A stretch of 64,000 bases of DNA from Ignavibacteria bacterium (GCA_016709315.1 JADJMZ010000004.1:186001-250000); one strand, 5' to 3'; numbered from the stretch's first letter, positions 25,480-35,068 are shown. Numbers and translations are program-made. Notes: generated from the sequence alone by a model not told the origin.

Positions 25480-26838
25480 TTGGAAAAGTTTGAAAATTAT
25501 AATCAGTGTATTAAATTCCTCTTCGGTCTTGAAAGGGCAGGTGTAAAATATAATCTTAAGAATATTTCATCTCTTCTCTCTTCTCTCGGAAGTCCCGAAA
25601 AAAAATTTAAATCTATTCATATTGCCGGTACAAACGGAAAAGGATCAGTCTCATGCGCAGTGAATTCCATTCTTATTGAAAAGGGATTCAGGACCGGACT
25701 TTACACTTCGCCTCATATAAAAGATTTCAGGGAAAGAATTCTTGTCAACGGAAAGTTCATTTCAAAAAAATTTATTTTGAATTTCGTTAACAAAATGTAC
25801 TCTGAAATAATCAAAACAGGTCCCAGTTTTTTTGAAATAACAACAGCTCTTGCATTTGAATATTTTCGTTTTAAAAAAACAGATTATGCAGTTATCGAAA
25901 CAGGACTCGGAGGCAGGCTTGACGCAACTAATGTTATTATTCCTGTAGTCTCTGCAATTACAACAATAAGTATTGATCACACTGAATTTCTCGGAAAAAG
26001 TATTGAGGATATTTCAGCTGAAAAAGCCGGTATTATAAAAAAAAATATCCCGGTTGTAATCGGCAATGTTACGGAAGTTTCAAAAAAAGTATTCAATAAA
26101 TTTTCAGAGGAAAAGAATTCAGAGATAAAATATTCAGAAGATCATTACAAAGTAAACATTTTAAAATCTACGGAAACGGGTTTCACATTTGATGTTAAAA
26201 GCAAACTGCGAAATTATAAAAATCTGTTTATACCTGTTGCCGGCAGGTATCAGACTTACAACATCAGAACCTGCATAACTATCTTAGACACTCTTTGTGA
26301 AAAAGAAAATATTAAAATTAATGAAAAGGAAATAAGGGCGGGATATAAAAATCTAAAAGTTAATTCGAAATTTTTCGGAAGGTTTGAGCTTGTTTCAAAA
26401 AATCCAAAAATTGTTATAGATGTGTCGCACAACTTGCAGGGAATAGAAAACATAAAGGAGAATCTGAAAAATTTTAAATACAAAAATATTATTATTATCT
26501 TCGGCATGATGAATGACAAGCAATACAAGGAGAGTATATCCGAACTTTTTAAGCTCAACGCAAAATATTTAATTTTTACAAAACCAAAATACAAAAGATC
26601 GGCTGATCCACAGGACCTGCTTGACTCCGTGCCGCATAAGAAATCCGGATTTGTTACAAAAAAAAATGTGAGGGAAGCAAATGACTTTTATAAAACAGTA
26701 TATTCAAAGGATGATATTCTGCTTGTTACCGGTTCTTTCTTTCTGGTAAGTGATTTCTTAAAACTTAAGGATTATAAGAACATTTTTTCGCAAGACAATT
26801 TTTCACGCAAAAAACAGCATCAGAACATAGTCAGGTAA
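25480..26838 (+). CDS. folC: Folylpolyglutamate synthase / dihydrofolate synthase
   Basis: 452 aa from a TTG start. ATP-dependent Mur-type ligase adding glutamate to (dihydro)folate. The P-loop IAGTNGKGSVS is near residue 50, YTSPHIKDFRERI near 77, TTALAFEYF and ETGLGGRLDATN near 125-150, ISIDHTEFLG near 165, and the C-terminal Mur domain includes VIDVSHNLQGI near 310. A Lys-rich tail follows the domain. The downstream 75 bases show no terminator. Confidence 0.9.
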   Translation: MEKFENYNQCIKFLFGLERAGVKYNLKNISSLLSSLGSPEKKFKSIHIAGTNGKGSVSCAVNSILIEKGFRTGLYTSPHIKDFRERILVNGKFISKKFILNFVNKMYSEIIKTGPSFFEITTALAFEYFRFKKTDYAVIETGLGGRLDATNVIIPVVSAITTISIDHTEFLGKSIEDISAEKAGIIKKNIPVVIGNVTEVSKKVFNKFSEEKNSEIKYSEDHYKVNILKSTETGFTFDVKSKLRNYKNLFIPVAGRYQTYNIRTCITILDTLCEKENIKINEKEIRAGYKNLKVNSKFFGRFELVSKNPKIVIDVSHNLQGIENIKENLKNFKYKNIIIIFGMMNDKQYKESISELFKLNAKYLIFTKPKYKRSADPQDLLDSVPHKKSGFVTKKNVREANDFYKTVYSKDDILLVTGSFFLVSDFLKLKDYKNIFSQDNFSRKKQHQNIVR

Positions 26839-26913
26839 GATCATTTTGCAGATAAGATCATACGGCAGAGCAATTTTTATATTATTAATCGTAATAAAGT
26901 TTTATATTTAATC

Positions 26914-27792
26914 ATGAAAATAAACGAAATTAAAACAATCGGCATAATAGGTTCCGGCACGATGGGAAGGGGGATAGCTATCTCATCTTCCGTCAGCGGA
27001 TTTAAGACAATTGTGTTTGACATTAACGAAGAAGTAATCAAAAAAGCGGAAGATTCAATTTTAAAAGATCTTCTGAAATCTGTTGAAAAGAAAAAACTTC
27101 CGGATGAAAAAAAAGCTGAAGCTTTAAGTAATTTAAATTTTACATCTGAAATGAAAGACTTTTCAGAATGTGATTTCATCATAGAAGCAGCTCCCGAAGA
27201 TATTGATCTGAAAAAAAATATATTCAGCAGTCTCGATAATATCTGCCGCAAGGATACAATACTTTCCACAAATACATCATCTCTTTCTGTTACAAGAATC
27301 TCAGTTTTTGTTAAAAATAATCCGGAGAGAGTTGTGGGAATGCATTTTTTCAATCCTGCAAATATTATGAAGCTTGTCGAAGTAGTGAAAGGCGATTTCA
27401 CTTCAGATGAATGTATAAAGACAACAGCAGAACTTTCAGAAAAAATGGGTAAAGTTCCTGTCATTGCTAAAGATACACCTGCTTTTATTGTGAACAGGAT
27501 CGCCCGGCCATTTTACGGTGAAGCGCTTAAGATCTTAAGCGAGGGAACTTCCGGTCATTCCGAAATTGACAAAGTAATGAAAAGCTGCGGCGGATTTCCT
27601 ATGGGACCTTTTGAACTTATGGATCTGATCGGTATAGATATAAATTTTTCAGTTACAAAATCAGTTTACGAGTCTTTTTTTAATGATCCTAAATACAGAC
27701 CGAGTTTTATTCAGAAAAAAATGGTAGACGCAAATATCACAGGAAGAAAAACCGGCAGAGGATTCTATACTTATGACAATTCAAAAAAATAA
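26914..27792 (+). CDS. 3-hydroxyacyl-CoA dehydrogenase (3-hydroxybutyryl-CoA dehydrogenase type)
   Basis: 292 aa, the single-function length. N-terminal Rossmann GIIGSGTMGRGIA (residues ~9-21), STNTSSLSVTRIS near 120, the catalytic His in GMHFFNPANIMKLVEVV near 145, and the C-terminal dimer domain with DTPAFIVNRIARPFYGEA near 190. Oxidises/reduces short 3-hydroxyacyl-CoA with NAD(P). Its last 20 bases overlap the start of fur. A crotonase elsewhere (46022-46864) could be a pathway partner; that link is inference. Confidence 0.9.
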   Translation: MKINEIKTIGIIGSGTMGRGIAISSSVSGFKTIVFDINEEVIKKAEDSILKDLLKSVEKKKLPDEKKAEALSNLNFTSEMKDFSECDFIIEAAPEDIDLKKNIFSSLDNICRKDTILSTNTSSLSVTRISVFVKNNPERVVGMHFFNPANIMKLVEVVKGDFTSDECIKTTAELSEKMGKVPVIAKDTPAFIVNRIARPFYGEALKILSEGTSGHSEIDKVMKSCGGFPMGPFELMDLIGIDINFSVTKSVYESFFNDPKYRPSFIQKKMVDANITGRKTGRGFYTYDNSKK

Positions 27793-28245
27793 TGTAAAGA
27801 GTATTTCCGATAAAGATTTTACTTTAGAGGAATTCAAACTGATACTCAGCAGTCTGTCGCAAAGAATCACCGAGCCAAGACTTGACATTCTTGGCATTCT
27901 TAAGGAAAATCACAATCCGCTGACTATATCAGAGATTCACAGTAAACTTAAAAATAAAAAAACTGATCTTGCTACTGTTTACAGAACTATCAATCTCTTT
28001 GCAGAACTCAGGGTTGTAAATGAAATAGATTTTAAAGATGAATTTAAAAGATACGAACTGATTTATGACAGACATCATCATCATCACATTGTTTGCAGGA
28101 AATGCAAGAACGTAGAGAATGTCGAAACCTGTGTTTTAGATGATCTGGAAAATTTACTGAAAAAAAGGGTTACAGTGAAATTACACATTCGTTAGAGTTT
28201 TTCGGAATTTGCAGGAGTTGCCGGCAGGACAGTGATGTGAAATAG
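27773..28245 (+). CDS. Fur-family metalloregulator, frameshifted near the C-terminus
   Basis: The uninterrupted frame ends at 28195 (140 aa) with the odd tail KKRVTVKLHIR. One base off, after the seven-A run 28160-28166, the sequence reads GYSEITHSLEFFGICRSCR to a TAG at 28243-28245, which is the expected Fur end with the second structural zinc CxxC. Eight (or five) A would restore one frame of about 157 aa. Visible earlier: winged-helix LSQRITEPRLDILGIL, DLATVYRTINLF near 65, and YDRHHHHHIVCRKCKNVENV near 100 (metal and first CxxC). Fe, Zn or peroxide response cannot be decided. It overlaps the dehydrogenase gene by 20 bases. Confidence 0.8.
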
Positions 28246-28305
28246 GTTTGAAATGTTTTTCGCATCACTCTTTTTAAAAATAATAATTAAAGTAAAAAAA
28301 TTAAT

Positions 28306-28995
28306 TTGATAAAAGCTATAATCTTTGATCTTGATAATACACTCGTAGACTTCATGCTGCTTAAAAGAGCGGCAGTTGATGCTGCAATTAATGCAATGAT
28401 TGATGCAGGTCTTAATGTAACTTTTGAAAAAGCAAAGGAAAGAATTAACAGTATTTATGATGCAGAGGGTATTGAATATCAGCAGGTCTTTGATCATATG
28501 TTAAAGGAAATTCTCGGGAAGGTGGATTATAAAATTATGTCAGCAGGAATTGTATCTTACCGGAAAGCGAGAGAAGCCGCCTTAAAGCCCTATCCTCTTG
28601 TGCTTCCTACTCTCATAGAGCTTATGAAAATGGGACTGAAGCTTGCCGTTGTCTCTGATGCTCCTTCCAAAGAAGCATGGCTGAGATTATCTTATATTAA
28701 TTTTCAGCATTTCTTTGATGTCGTAATCACTTATGATGAAACGCGTGAAAGAAAACCCTCACCGGTTCCTTTTAACATGGCTCTGAAAGAACTCGATCTC
28801 AAAGCTGATGAATGCCTGATGATAGGAGACTGGGCTGAACGGGATATGGTAGGAGCTAAATCCGTCGGAATGAAAACTGTTTTCGCCCGGTACGGAGATA
28901 CTTTCAATACTGTTAATCCTGAATCCGATTATGATATTAACTCGATATCAGAGCTTGTGGAAATTATCAAAATAGAAAATAAAATTAATGACTGA
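28306..28995 (+). CDS. HAD-superfamily hydrolase
   Basis: 229 aa from TTG 28306. Motif I IIFDLDNTLVDF (residues ~5-16), motif II VVSDAPSKEAW near 113, motif III Lys in RKPSPVPF near 148, and motif IV MIGDWAERDMVGAKSVG near 170. The helical cap lies between residues 18 and 85. It is most like phosphoglycolate/nucleotide phosphatases of subclass I; substrate unknown. acpS starts 2 bases after its stop. Confidence 0.85.
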   Translation: MIKAIIFDLDNTLVDFMLLKRAAVDAAINAMIDAGLNVTFEKAKERINSIYDAEGIEYQQVFDHMLKEILGKVDYKIMSAGIVSYRKAREAALKPYPLVLPTLIELMKMGLKLAVVSDAPSKEAWLRLSYINFQHFFDVVITYDETRERKPSPVPFNMALKELDLKADECLMIGDWAERDMVGAKSVGMKTVFARYGDTFNTVNPESDYDINSISELVEIIKIENKIND

Positions 28996-28997
28996 TT

Positions 28998-29363
28998 TTG
29001 ATAAAAGGTGTTGGCACTGACATTATCGAAGTTAAAAGGATTCGTAAACTTATGGAAGATTACGGCGAAAGATTTTTCACAAGGATACTGACAGAAAATG
29101 AAATTAATTACTGTAAAAAATTTTCAAAACCCGATCTGCACTTTGCCGGAAGGTTTGCTTCAAAAGAAGCATACTCAAAAGCTATCGGCACGGGAATAGG
29201 AAAAAATTTCAGCTGGAAAAATATAGAAATATTAAATGATGTAAAAGGAAAACCTTACATTGTGCATCTCACGGAAAATGATTATTCAAAATACAAATTT
29301 GAAATAAGCATTTCACATACAGAAGATTATGCCTGCGCTGTTGTTACTTGCGAAGAGGTTTAA
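28998..29363 (+). CDS. acpS: Holo-[acyl-carrier-protein] synthase
   Basis: 121 aa from a TTG start. Transfers 4'-phosphopantetheine from CoA to acyl carrier protein. GVGTDIIEVKRI (residues 3-14) with the Mg-binding Asp, FAGRFASKEAYSKAIGTG near 50 with the second acidic residue, and ISISHTEDYACAVV at the end. Its stop TAA shares the tetranucleotide TTAA (29360-29363) with the stop of the convergent TolB-like gene. Confidence 0.93.
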   Translation: MIKGVGTDIIEVKRIRKLMEDYGERFFTRILTENEINYCKKFSKPDLHFAGRFASKEAYSKAIGTGIGKNFSWKNIEILNDVKGKPYIVHLTENDYSKYKFEISISHTEDYACAVVTCEEV

Positions 29364-30433
29364 TCAACCCAGTCGCAGATAAATACATTAGTTTCTCCCT
29401 TAACGCTTCCGTTTCTGTTAGAACAGAAAACTAATTTCTTACCATCCGGTGAAAACATCGGAAAGCCGTCAAACTCATTATAGAAAGTAATTCTTTCAAG
29501 ACCTGTTCCGTCTGTGTTGATTTTATAAATATCAAAGTTTCTGTCTAATTGTCCTTCTATATTTGAACAGAAAAGAATTTTATTTCCGTCAGGAAAAAAG
29601 TACGGAGCAAAGTTGGCTGATGAATTATTTGTTACCTGGGTTTTTCCGCTTCCGTCAGAATTCATAATCCATATTTCCAGTTTGGACGGTCTGATAAGAC
29701 CTTCGGAAAGAAGTTTTTTGTAATTTTCCACTTCCTTGTCATCTGTAAAACTTGTCCTTCTGTAAATTATTTTAGTACCGTCATAAGAATAAAAAGGTCC
29801 TCCGTCATAACCGGTCTCAAATGTAAGCTGCTTCACATCGCTTCCGTCAATGTTCATTGTATAAATATCTATGTCACCGTTACGTGTTGATGTAAAGACT
29901 ATTCTGTCTCCGACAGGCGAGACCGTAGCTTCTGCATCGTATCCTTTTTCAGTAGTAAGCTGTTTCAGATCTGTACCGTCTTCATTACTGGTAAAAATAT
30001 CATAAGAGTCGTATAAAGCCCATACATAACCTTTTGAAAAATCCGGTTTGGGCGGACAATCGTTTCCGGCAAGGTGAGTCGAACCATATAAAATTGTCTT
30101 ATTATCAGGCAAATAATAAGCGCAGGTAGTTCTTCCTTTCCCTGTGCTTGCAAGTTTCTGTTCGGATCCGTCAATGTTCATTGTATAGATCTGATCACAC
30201 TGACTCCCGTCCCTCGTGGACTGAAATGTAAACTTCTTTCCGTCCGGTGAAAAATAACATTCTGCATTCTCTCCTCCGAAAGTAAGCTGTTTAATATTCC
30301 TTAAATGTTTTTCTCCCGGCAAAATAAGAGAATCATTTTCGCTGCTTACACTATGATCCTGAAAATTATTCATATTGAATGCAAGTAATGCAATGATAAC
30401 TAAAGGTAAGATATAAATGATTTTACTGTTCAA
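29360..30433 (-). CDS. TolB-like beta-propeller (PD40/WD40-like) protein, membrane-anchored
   Basis: About 357 aa from the TTG at 30433, preferred to the upstream ATG at 30478 because that would overlap relA by 56 bases and put charged residues before the hydrophobic segment. IIYILPLVIIALLAFN then forms a signal/anchor at the very N-terminus. Six or so PD40 blades follow, seen as CYFSPDGKKFTFQSTRDG, SPVGDRIVFTSTRNGDIDIYTMN, YSYDGTKIIYRR, FFPDGNKILFCSN and FSPDGKKLVFCSN. Probably a periplasmic scaffold protein. It is coupled to relA/spoT by overlap; role unknown. Confidence 0.8.
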   Translation of the reverse strand: MNSKIIYILPLVIIALLAFNMNNFQDHSVSSENDSLILPGEKHLRNIKQLTFGGENAECYFSPDGKKFTFQSTRDGSQCDQIYTMNIDGSEQKLASTGKGRTTCAYYLPDNKTILYGSTHLAGNDCPPKPDFSKGYVWALYDSYDIFTSNEDGTDLKQLTTEKGYDAEATVSPVGDRIVFTSTRNGDIDIYTMNIDGSDVKQLTFETGYDGGPFYSYDGTKIIYRRTSFTDDKEVENYKKLLSEGLIRPSKLEIWIMNSDGSGKTQVTNNSSANFAPYFFPDGNKILFCSNIEGQLDRNFDIYKINTDGTGLERITFYNEFDGFPMFSPDGKKLVFCSNRNGSVKGETNVFICDWVD

Positions 30434-32647
30434 ATCTTTCAACGCTGAATACTCCTTCCTGACTATTGATTTTTTCAATTATTTGATTTAGTTGTTTTAA
30501 ATTTTGAATGCTTAAAATAAGCGTGCCTTCAAACATGGAGCTTCTGGTTTTTATATCAACGCTTCTTATGTTTGAATTGAAATTCTTCGAAATGGTTTTT
30601 GTTATCTGATTAAGAATTCCCGGTCTGTCTTCACCGATAATTTTTATACCACCTGTAAAATCATTACCGTCTGTTTCATTCCAGTTTATTGGGATTATTC
30701 TTTCGGGCTCTTTCAAAAACAAATTCAGCATATTCTTGCAAATCTTTCTGTGGATTCTTATACCTTTTTCATAACTTATAAAACCGATCACTTCATCTCC
30801 GGGAATAGGATTGCAGCACTTTGCAAAATCATATTTCAGACCGTTAATGTTTTGTGTTGAGCCATTGCCCAGTATTATTCCGTTCTTAGAAGTTCTGGCT
30901 TCTTTAACAAACTTTTCAAAGTTAACGGAAATATTTTCATTCAGCTTTGCTTCTTCGGCAATAACCGGTTTCTGTTCCAGTGACTGCATCTTGGTTCTGT
31001 CGGAAAGAATGTTAATAACTTCATTAGCTTTATATTCATCCTGTGAAATGCTGAAATAAAACTGTCCAGTATCCTTGTATTTCAGTTTATGTATTACTCT
31101 TGACAAACCTTCATCATTTAAATGTATCTTATGTTTCTTTATCTTCCTTTCCCATATATCTTTTCCGTTCTGAATAAGTCTTCGTCTCTCAGTATTAAAA
31201 TATTTTCTGATATCGGATTTAGCTTTATGCGTAACGACAAATTTTTCCCAGTCTAACTTCGGCGTCTGATTTTTAGATGTAAGTATCTCTATCTGATCTC
31301 CGCTTTTAAGAAGCGAATCCAGATTGACTATTTTTCCGTTGACCTTTGCTCCGATACATCTTAATCCGATCTCTGTATGAATTTCAAATGCAAAATCGAT
31401 AGCAGTGGATCCCGCAGGAATTATCTTAAGCTCCCCTTTAGGAGTAAAGCAGTAAATTTCATTCTGATAAAGATTGAGTTTAAAACTCTCCAGTACCTGC
31501 GATGATGTCTCGTCCTTCGAAGAAAGCTCCATGGATTCGCGTATCCTCCGCATCCATGTTTCCAGATTAGCGTCGTGAAGAGACGTATTTTCCTTATATT
31601 TCCAGTGAGCTGCAATACCTTTTTCTGCGATCTCATGCATCTCTTTTGTGCGAATCTGCACTTCCACCATCCTCCCTTCTTTACTTACAAGAGTGGTATG
31701 GATTGACTGATAATTGTTTTGCTTTGGAAGTGAAATGTAATCTTTAAATCTCTCAGGTACGGGAATATAAATTTCAGAACAAATTCCATATACAGAAAAA
31801 CAATCATTCTTATTTTTTGTGTCAATTATAATTCTTACCGCAAAAAGATCATACAGTTCGTCAAATGTCTTATTTCTGCTTATTAATTTTTTATAAATGC
31901 TGTGCAGATGCTTTGCTCTGCCGTTAATCTCAAACTTATAACCTTCGGCTTTCAGTCTTTCATTGATAGGTTCGATGAATTTTTTAATGAACTTTTCTCT
32001 TTCCCTTTTCTTCTCTTTTAATTTTTTTGCAATTTCGTCATAAGCTTTTCTGTCAAGGAATTTAAATGAAAGATCTTCAAGCTCTGTCTTTACCGAAGAC
32101 AATCCGAATCTGTGCGCAAGCGGTGCGTAAATCTCAAGCGTCTCCTGAGCTAATCGGAGTTGTTTTGAAGTGGATAGGAATTCCAGGGTTCTTAAATTAT
32201 GTAAACGGTCAGCGAACTTTATAAGAATAACCCTTATATCCGAAGTCATAGAAAGAAGCATTTTCTTGTAGGACTCCACCTGCTTCATCTCGTAATTTTC
32301 AAACATTCCTTCTATCTTCGTAGCGCCATTTACAATCTCTGCAACCTCGTCTCCGAATTCAGCTCTGATATCGTTCAGAGTGAATTTAGTATCCTCTACC
32401 ACATCATGCAGCAATGCAGCCGCAATTGAAACAGCATCGAGAGGTATTTCTTTTGCAAGTATCAGAGCGACATCATAAGGATGTGAAAAGAAAGGTTCGC
32501 CCGAAGCGCGCTTATCGTTTTTATGCGCTTCGTAAGCTAATCTGAAAGCATTTGTTATAAGTTTGTCACTTGCCGGAGTAACAGGCAGATTCCTGTGGCT
32601 GTAATATAAAAGCTCGTCTAATTTTTTTTGTAAAATGTACTGAACAT
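30423..32647 (-). CDS. RelA/SpoT-family (p)ppGpp synthetase/hydrolase, 5' end disrupted
   Basis: Bifunctional stringent-response enzyme. HD hydrolase: RLAYEAHKNDKRASGEP, FSHPYDVALILA, ALLHDVVEDT. Synthetase: YDLFAVRIIID, KQNNYQSIHTTL, VEVQIRTKEMHEIAEKGIAAHWKYKE. TGS (CFTPKGELKIIPAGSTAIDFAF), a zinc-finger-type region (YDFAKCCNPIPGDEVIGF) and a C-terminal ACT domain follow. In the frame carrying these domains there is no ATG, GTG or TTG upstream of the TTG at 32414, which would cut the HD domain. The frame is open back to a TAA at 32672-32670. An ATG at 32647-32645 lies one frame off, joined if the eight-A run (T run 32622-32629) were nine or six. The 5' limit given is that ATG. Confidence 0.88.
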
Positions 32648-32694
32648 ATTCTTTCAGTTTCTGGTTTTGTTATTTCATCACCGTTCTGGTCATT

Positions 32695-32816
32695 AGTCAA
32701 TAGGCAATAGGCAATAGTAAATGGTCAATGGTCAATGGTAAATGGTAAATTGTTAAAATATAAATATAATTACTAGTTGCTAATTGCTAATTGTTAATTG
32801 TCTAACTGCTAACTGT
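32695..32816. repeat. Degenerate heptamer arrays between relA/spoT and upp
   Basis: First TAGTCAA, TAGGCAA (twice), TAGTAAA, TGGTCAA (twice), TGGTAAA (twice) and TTGTTAA in a 7-base register (32695-32757). After an AT stretch come CTAGTTG, CTAATTG (twice), TTAATTG, CTAACTG and CTAACTG-like words to 32816. The array ends 5 bases before the upp stop codon. Confidence 0.88.
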
Positions 32817-32820
32817 TTCC

Positions 32821-33471
32821 CTACGTCCCAAACATCCTGTCTCCTGCATCTCCAAGTCCCGGAACTATATACCCTTTTTCATTCAGCCGTTCATCAAGAG
32901 CGCATGTAATTATTTCTATGAATCTCTTCTCGCTTTTATTGAACCTGTTATTGATCGCATTTATTCCTTCAGGAGCGCATAACAATGACGCTACGCGTAT
33001 CTTTCTGATACCCATATTAAGAAGATATTCGATTGTAAATATAACGCTCCCTCCGGTCGCTATCATAGGATCAAGAATGATAACATTCAAATCGCTTTTA
33101 TCTTTAAACTTCGGAAATCTGAAATAATACTTTACCGGTTTCAGAGATTCTTCATCTCTGTATATCCCAATATGACTTGTGACAGCTTCAGGATAAAGAT
33201 CAATGAATCCCTTTGTAAGTCCAAGTCCTGCCCTGAGTATGGGTAGAATTATGATTTTATCTTTTACCTTCTTTCCGTTGATCTTTTTAAAAGGAGTGTT
33301 TACAGGTTTGTTTTCTAATCCGGCTGAAGAGTATGCCTCAGCTGCAAGAAGATATGAAATTTTATCAAGTGAATTTTTGAATTCGACCTGCCCTGTGCTT
33401 TTGTCCCGCATAATAGAAAGATAATGCTCTACTAAAGGATGATTTATTATTTTCAGATTTTTCATTTTCAT
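32821..33471 (-). CDS. upp: Uracil phosphoribosyltransferase
   Basis: 216 aa. Salvages uracil to UMP with PRPP. Early HPLVEHYLSIMRDKSTG (residues 11-27), ILPILRAGLGLTKGF near 75, the PRPP loop VIILDPMIATGGSVIF near 128, and the uracil-binding end GYIVPGLGDAGDRMFGT. Monocistronic; a heptamer array follows its stop. Confidence 0.95.
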   Translation of the reverse strand: MKMKNLKIINHPLVEHYLSIMRDKSTGQVEFKNSLDKISYLLAAEAYSSAGLENKPVNTPFKKINGKKVKDKIIILPILRAGLGLTKGFIDLYPEAVTSHIGIYRDEESLKPVKYYFRFPKFKDKSDLNVIILDPMIATGGSVIFTIEYLLNMGIRKIRVASLLCAPEGINAINNRFNKSEKRFIEIITCALDERLNEKGYIVPGLGDAGDRMFGT

Positions 33472-33511
33472 GTAAAATTTGTTAGAATAATTTGAAACTT
33501 CTGATAAAATT

Positions 33512-34570
33512 TTATTTATTCAGAAGCTCTACTTTTAATTCGGTCAAAACATTCTGTGTAGTCTTCACAGATTGTCCTCCGGCTGATATCTTCATTCCAA
33601 GTTCAATGTTTGTAGTTGTTTCCTTCTTTGCTGTACATCCTTTTGTGAGATTAAAAACAATATTGCCTTTACCGCCCGTCTTTACATCTTCCACTTTGTA
33701 AGTCATCTGTTTTTCTTTTAATTCCTTCTCTATAAAATCAACTGACAGATCGGCGTCTATTGTAAGAAGAGTCTGATTGTTTTCAGTTTTGATATCTTTT
33801 AATTTATAACTTAAAATATTTTTAACCGGGAAAATAAGTATCTGAGTTTCATAAGACCTTGTCCATGAAGAATCCTGATAAACTTCTTTCTCAGGGAACA
33901 TTTGAAACTGCTGCTGCAATACAGCTTTTATAGCATCCTTGCCGAATGATTCTTTCAGAGATTCTTTCTGCTCCATTGAAAGCGTATCTCCGAGGGCTTT
34001 GAACATATTCTCATAAACTTTTTCCAGTCCGTAAGTCTCTGTTATCTCGCCGTTAGGAGATACTCTTGCATAAAACTCTTCGTTCATAATTGAGTTATAC
34101 TGTATGAAGTCCGGCTTTGCATAAACTGAATCCTTAATGTTGGAATTGTAAATCATGCTTACTGAAGAATCTGATGTCGAAACCGAAGACAATACATTAA
34201 TACTGTCAAATTTTATCTTGTATGTAATTATTCCTGCCGATGATACGTCATTCACTTCTTCAGTATAGTAATAATTTATATCCTGTGCAGATGACATGTC
34301 CTTATTGGCTGTCATTGGGCTGTTTTCTTTTGAAGTAGTTTTTGCATTCATTTTGTATCTCAGAATATCGCCTTTTTTTGGTTTCAGTGCCAGTGTAACT
34401 TTTGTTCCCTTGTCATCTTTTTTAACGAGATCCGAATTAACCGTTCCCGTGGTACTGCCGTCCTTAGATTTATCATTAACCGGCTCATCTTTTTTTCCGC
34501 ATCCCTGCATTGAAGCAATGAAAAATCCGAATATGATGGTAAATATTGTTGCAGATATTTTTTTAGACAT
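33512..34570 (-). CDS. Lipoprotein, DUF6263-like
   Basis: 352 aa. Type II signal peptide with lipobox MQGC (Cys about 24), then a Lys/Asp/Ser-rich linker. The globular part opens with TLALKPKKGDILRYKMNA and contains VSPNGEITETYGLE and a C-terminal GCTAKKETTTNIELGMKISAGGQ segment, the layout of DUF6263-type beta-rich lipoproteins; the family name is from memory and unchecked. A good Shine-Dalgarno (GAAGGGA) precedes the ATG. Function unknown. Confidence 0.7.
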   Translation of the reverse strand: MSKKISATIFTIIFGFFIASMQGCGKKDEPVNDKSKDGSTTGTVNSDLVKKDDKGTKVTLALKPKKGDILRYKMNAKTTSKENSPMTANKDMSSAQDINYYYTEEVNDVSSAGIITYKIKFDSINVLSSVSTSDSSVSMIYNSNIKDSVYAKPDFIQYNSIMNEEFYARVSPNGEITETYGLEKVYENMFKALGDTLSMEQKESLKESFGKDAIKAVLQQQFQMFPEKEVYQDSSWTRSYETQILIFPVKNILSYKLKDIKTENNQTLLTIDADLSVDFIEKELKEKQMTYKVEDVKTGGKGNIVFNLTKGCTAKKETTTNIELGMKISAGGQSVKTTQNVLTELKVELLNK

Positions 34571-35025
34571 TTGTTTCCCTTCTGGTTTTTAATTTTTTAT
34601 AAAATACAGTTTATAGCAAAGAGATTCAAAGCAATAGAAAAGCATTATTCTGACGGCTGGTTAAACAGGATATCGGAAATTTAAATATTGATTTTGGAAA
34701 TTGGTAGTAATTTGAAAATTAATTTACACATTTTGCTGAAATAACAATCTGTATGCTAAATCACCGACCTTTTATAATACTCTTTTCTTTATTTGATTTA
34801 TATTTTCTCTATTTCCAAATGTTTCTGATTATACTTAATGCTTAGTCTATAATAAATAATTTTTTCACTTTGTTACAACCTCCATATCTGCAAAAACTTG
34901 TTTTGGTTTCAAACAGTTTTTGTAATTCAGTTTGATACGTTTGATTTTAATCTTCATTCTTACTGCGAAATTTACTAACAAAGCCGGAAGGTTTTTACAT
35001 ATTGATTTTGTGTTAGATTCTGAAT
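34571..35025. other. Intergenic region, no gene seen (455 bp)
   Basis: AT-rich spacer between a minus-strand lipoprotein gene and the terminator of the next minus-strand gene. It should contain the promoter of the lipoprotein gene. No repeat, RNA fold or convincing reading frame was found. Confidence 0.55.
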
Positions 35026-35060
35026 AAAAAAAAGACCCATGCTTTCTTCAAGCATGGGTC
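35026..35060 (-). terminator. Strong intrinsic terminator of the chimeric secreted-protein gene
   Basis: GACCCATGCTT (35034-35044) pairs with AAGCATGGGTC (35050-35060), an 11-bp stem with a 5-nt loop. The A-run 35026-35033 gives the U-tract on the minus strand. It lies outside the 1,235-bp duplicated segment. Confidence 0.93.
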
Positions 35061-35068
35061 AGTATTAT

